Part shown: in pieces, positions 5,583 to 7,815 of the stretch | How the letters are laid out: every line of letters begins with the position of its first letter | How positions within the stretch are numbered: position 1 is the first letter of the stretch | Assembly (NCBI GenBank): GCA_040507895.1 | Contig: JBEVNX010000208.1 | Span: forward strand, 1 to 7,815 | Length of the DNA stretch: 7,815 nucleotides | Origin: JBEVNX01 sp040507895 | GTDB lineage: Bacteria > Desulfobacterota > Binatia > JACPRU01 | Direction of reading: 5' to 3' | The notes under the pieces: model-generated | Database searches by the model: none | Seen by the model: only the letters and a program-made list of their open reading frames with translations | What the model was told of the DNA's origin: nothing | Made by a program: the position numbers and the translations under genes

Positions 5583-7073
5583 GTGAAGCCGAGCTTCGTG
5601 CTTGCCATCGACCAGGGGACGACCGGCACTACGGTCCTCATATATGATCACGCCGGTCGCGTCGTCGCGCGGTCGCAGTCCGAATTTCGCCAGTACTATC
5701 CGAAACCCGGATGGGTGGAGCACGATCCGGAAGAGATCTGGCGCGTGACGCTCGGCGTGGTCCGCAACGCGCTGAGCGCGCGGCGCATCTCTCCTCGGAA
5801 GCTCGCCGCGATCGGCATCACCAATCAGCGGGAGACCGTCGTCGTCTGGAGCCGCCGCACGGGAAGGGCGATCGCCCGAGCCATCGTCTGGCAAGATCGC
5901 CGGACCGCGCCGATGTGCGCCGACCTCAAGACCCGGGGACTCATCGAGACCTTCCGGCACAAGACCGGGTTGGTGATCGACCCGTACTTCTCGGCCACCA
6001 AAGTTCGCTGGCTGCTCGACAACGTGAAGGGCGCGCAGACGCGGGCTGAGGAAGGCGAGCTCTGCTTCGGAACCATCGACAGTTGGCTCATCTGGAAGCT
6101 CACGGGCGGCCGGGTTCATGCCACCGACTACAGCAACGCCTCGCGAACGCTGCTCTTCAACATTCATGACAAGCGCTGGGACGACGAGCTGCTCGGCATC
6201 TTCCGGGTGCCGCAAGCGATGCTGCCCCGGGTCGTCCATTCCTCAGGGGTGCTCGGCGAGGCGGACCCCAAGCTTTTCGGCGGACACGCGGTGCCGATCG
6301 CGGGGGTAGCGGGGGACCAGCAGGCGGCGCTGTTCGGGCAGGGCTGCTTCCACGCCGGAATGGTGAAGAACACGTACGGCACCGGCTGCTTTCTCCTGAT
6401 GCCGACGGGAAATCAGGCCATCTCCTCGACGCGCGGCCTGCTCACCACGCTGGCCTGCGGCTCCGAAGGGCAGACGGTCTACGCGCTCGAGGGCTCGGTC
6501 TTCATCGCCGGAGCGGCGGTCCAATGGTTGCGCGACGGGCTGCGCTGGATCCAGACGGCGGCCGAGACCGAACAGGTGGCCCGCAAGACGCCGGACAGCC
6601 TCGGCGTATACGTCGTTCCCGCATTCGTCGGTCTCGGGGCGCCCTACTGGGACCCCGACGCGCGAGGTGCGATCGTCGGCCTCACCCGAGGGGTGAGGCG
6701 CGAGCACATCATTCGGGCCACGCTCGAGTCGCTCGCTTTCCAAACGCGCGACGTCGTCGACACCATGGTGGCGGAGTCCGACCAGCCGCTGAAGACGCTG
6801 CGCGCCGACGGCGGCGCCAGTCAGAACGATTTTCTCATGCAGTTCCAGGCCGACTTGCTCGACGCCGCCGTCGATCGGCCGAAGATCTTCGAGGCGACGT
6901 CCACCGGCGCCGCGTTTCTCGCCGGGCTCGGCGTCGGTTTCTGGCGCTCCTCGGCGGAGCTCGAGCGCGTGCGCAAGGTGGACCGCATCTTTCGACCCCG
7001 CGGCAAGCGCGAGGAGCGCGAACAGCGCTACGCGGGCTGGAAGCGCGCCGTCGCAATGGTGCGCACGCAGTGA
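5583..7073 (+). CDS. glpK: Glycerol kinase
   Basis: Phosphorylates glycerol with ATP to sn-glycerol-3-phosphate, feeding phospholipid synthesis or, after oxidation, glycolysis; cytoplasmic FGGY-family kinase. The 496 residues from GTG match the usual length of about 500. Visible landmarks are AIDQGTTGTT at 8-17 (phosphate loop), YPKPGWVEHDPEEIW at 39-53, GITNQRETVVVW at 78-89 (glycerol-binding Arg83-Glu84), AIVWQDRRT at 100-108, TGLVIDPYFSATK at 128-140 with Tyr135, VAGDQQAALFGQ at 242-253 with catalytic base Asp245, and the C-terminal RYAGWKRAV. The segment DPKLFGGHAVPI at 228-239 places Ala at 236, where E. coli has the fructose-1,6-bisphosphate ligand Arg236, and Leu where Gram-positive enzymes carry the HPr-phosphorylated histidine, so neither classical control is expected. 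The stop overlaps the lipase start by GTGA. No glycerol facilitator or glpD is in view. Confidence 0.97.
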   Translation: MKPSFVLAIDQGTTGTTVLIYDHAGRVVARSQSEFRQYYPKPGWVEHDPEEIWRVTLGVVRNALSARRISPRKLAAIGITNQRETVVVWSRRTGRAIARAIVWQDRRTAPMCADLKTRGLIETFRHKTGLVIDPYFSATKVRWLLDNVKGAQTRAEEGELCFGTIDSWLIWKLTGGRVHATDYSNASRTLLFNIHDKRWDDELLGIFRVPQAMLPRVVHSSGVLGEADPKLFGGHAVPIAGVAGDQQAALFGQGCFHAGMVKNTYGTGCFLLMPTGNQAISSTRGLLTTLACGSEGQTVYALEGSVFIAGAAVQWLRDGLRWIQTAAETEQVARKTPDSLGVYVVPAFVGLGAPYWDPDARGAIVGLTRGVRREHIIRATLESLAFQTRDVVDTMVAESDQPLKTLRADGGASQNDFLMQFQADLLDAAVDRPKIFEATSTGAAFLAGLGVGFWRSSAELERVRKVDRIFRPRGKREEREQRYAGWKRAVAMVRTQ

Positions 7074-7815
7074 TTCAGCGCGAAGGGCAGTTCGCCGGCC
7101 AGGGCGCGCTCCGCCTGTACTGGCAAGGGTGGCTCCCGGACGGCGACGCGCGAGCCGGCGTGATTGTCGCCCACGGCTACGGAGAGCACGGCGGCCGCTA
7201 CGGCCACCTGGTGGAGCGTATCGTACCGCTCGGCTTCGCCGTCTACGCGCTCGATCACCGCGGACACGGTCGCTCGGAAGGCCCGCGGGGGCACGTGGAT
7301 CGATTCGCGGAGTACGTGGCGGATCTGCACGCGCTGCGCGTGCGGGTGGAGGAAGAGCACCGGGGGAAGCCGCTGCTCCTGCTCGGGCACAGCATGGGGG
7401 GCTTGATCGCGGCGCACTATCTGTTGGCCCATGCGTCGGGTCTCGCGGGCGCTGTTCTTTCTTCGCCCGCGCTCGGCCTGGCGAAGGAGCCGCCGCGACT
7501 CTTGCGGTGGCTCGGCCGGGTGCTCTCCTGGATCGCCCCGCGGACCTCGTTCCAGAGCGACGTGGACCCGATGGTCTTGAGCCGGGATCCGTCGGTCGGC
7601 CTCGCTTATGCCGGCGACCCTCTCGTTCACCGACGCGTCACCGCGCGCCTCTTCACCGAGCTCAAGAGCGCGATGCGTGACGCCCTCGAGCGTGCCGGCG
7701 AGATCCGCGTGCCCATCCTCGTGCTGCAGGCCGGTGACGACCGGCTGGTGGACGCGGCGGTCGCCGAGCGCTTCGCAACCGCCGTCGGCAGCGAATCGAA
7801 GGTGTTTCGACTCTA
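7070..7815 (+). CDS. Monoacylglycerol lipase-like alpha/beta hydrolase (C-terminus beyond window)
   Basis: Predicted serine hydrolase that cleaves monoacylglycerols to fatty acid and glycerol. 248 codons are visible without a stop; relatives are about 270-300 residues, so only the end is missing. Motifs follow the MGL (Hydrolase_4) pattern: HGYGEHGGRY at 35-44 (oxyanion region, with Gly for the usual Ser), LDHRGHGRSEGPRGHV at 61-76, the nucleophile elbow GHSMGG at 106-111 with Ser108, a cap region around 135-205, and LQAGDDRLVD at 219-228 with the likely catalytic Asp224. The catalytic histidine should lie just past the right edge. No signal peptide is seen, so it is probably cytoplasmic. GTG at 7070 is chosen because it makes a GTGA overlap with the glpK stop and homology starts there. 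The coupling suggests that released glycerol is passed to GlpK. Other acyl esters are possible substrates. Confidence 0.88.
   Translation, partial: MIQREGQFAGQGALRLYWQGWLPDGDARAGVIVAHGYGEHGGRYGHLVERIVPLGFAVYALDHRGHGRSEGPRGHVDRFAEYVADLHALRVRVEEEHRGKPLLLLGHSMGGLIAAHYLLAHASGLAGAVLSSPALGLAKEPPRLLRWLGRVLSWIAPRTSFQSDVDPMVLSRDPSVGLAYAGDPLVHRRVTARLFTELKSAMRDALERAGEIRVPILVLQAGDDRLVDAAVAERFATAVGSESKVFRL

Noticed and set aside
4687..5586. 299-codon plus-strand open frame antisense to dapL
   Set aside because: Antisense to a clear aminotransferase gene, with no domain motifs; long antisense frames are common in GC-rich coding DNA.
4532..5641. 369-codon open frame on the minus strand across dapL and the intergenic region
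   Set aside because: It runs in another frame over the well-supported dapL gene. Its translation is rich in Arg, Gly and Pro with no recognisable domain, as expected for a GC-rich shadow frame.
7028..7630. 200-codon minus-strand frame antisense to the lipase
   Set aside because: The plus strand encodes a complete set of MGL motifs here; the antisense product shows no family features.
1..7815. Mobile elements, CRISPR repeats, tRNA or rRNA genes
   Set aside because: No transposase or integrase motifs, regularly spaced repeats or RNA gene signatures were seen; codon style looks uniform across the window.

Overview
The window is GC-rich, densely packed bacterial chromosome. I see no mobile element, RNA gene, CRISPR array or phage gene. 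The gene content suggests a high-GC Gram-negative lineage outside the enteric group, for example Desulfobacterota, Myxococcota or Methylomirabilota-like. The argument is that lysine/diaminopimelate synthesis appears to use the one-step LL-diaminopimelate aminotransferase (DapL). Taxonomy is inference from this single window.

Minus strand, read right to left from 5394 to 1: dapL (TTG start), folK five bases later, a 66-base gap with a striking hairpin, then a tight run of a PAS-DHp-receiver signalling protein, a single-domain rhodanese, a PduO-type cobalamin adenosyltransferase, a metallo-beta-lactamase-fold hydrolase and a nicotinate phosphoribosyltransferase (pncB) that leaves the window at the left edge. 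Signalling protein/rhodanese share ATGA, and rhodanese/adenosyltransferase share TGATG. The next two gaps are 12 and 29 bases. The five genes from 3655 to the left edge therefore look like one transcription unit, possibly continuing from dapL-folK.

Plus strand, 5583 to the right edge: glycerol kinase (glpK, GTG start with a clear ribosome binding site) and, overlapping it by GTGA, a monoacylglycerol lipase-like alpha/beta hydrolase cut by the window end. Together they would release glycerol from monoacylglycerols and trap it as glycerol-3-phosphate. The 188-base divergent region 5395..5582 carries a plausible promoter for glpK.

The most unusual items are: the signalling protein, which has a consensus H-box histidine and a complete receiver but no ATP-binding kinase domain; the 16-base perfect hairpin abutting its start codon, which would place an otherwise too-distant GGAG at normal spacing; the coupled glpK-lipase pair; and a glycerol kinase lacking the residues known for control by fructose-1,6-bisphosphate (E. 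coli) and HPr phosphorylation (Gram-positives). No clearly new multi-gene defence or mobile system is visible. Most genes belong to known families.
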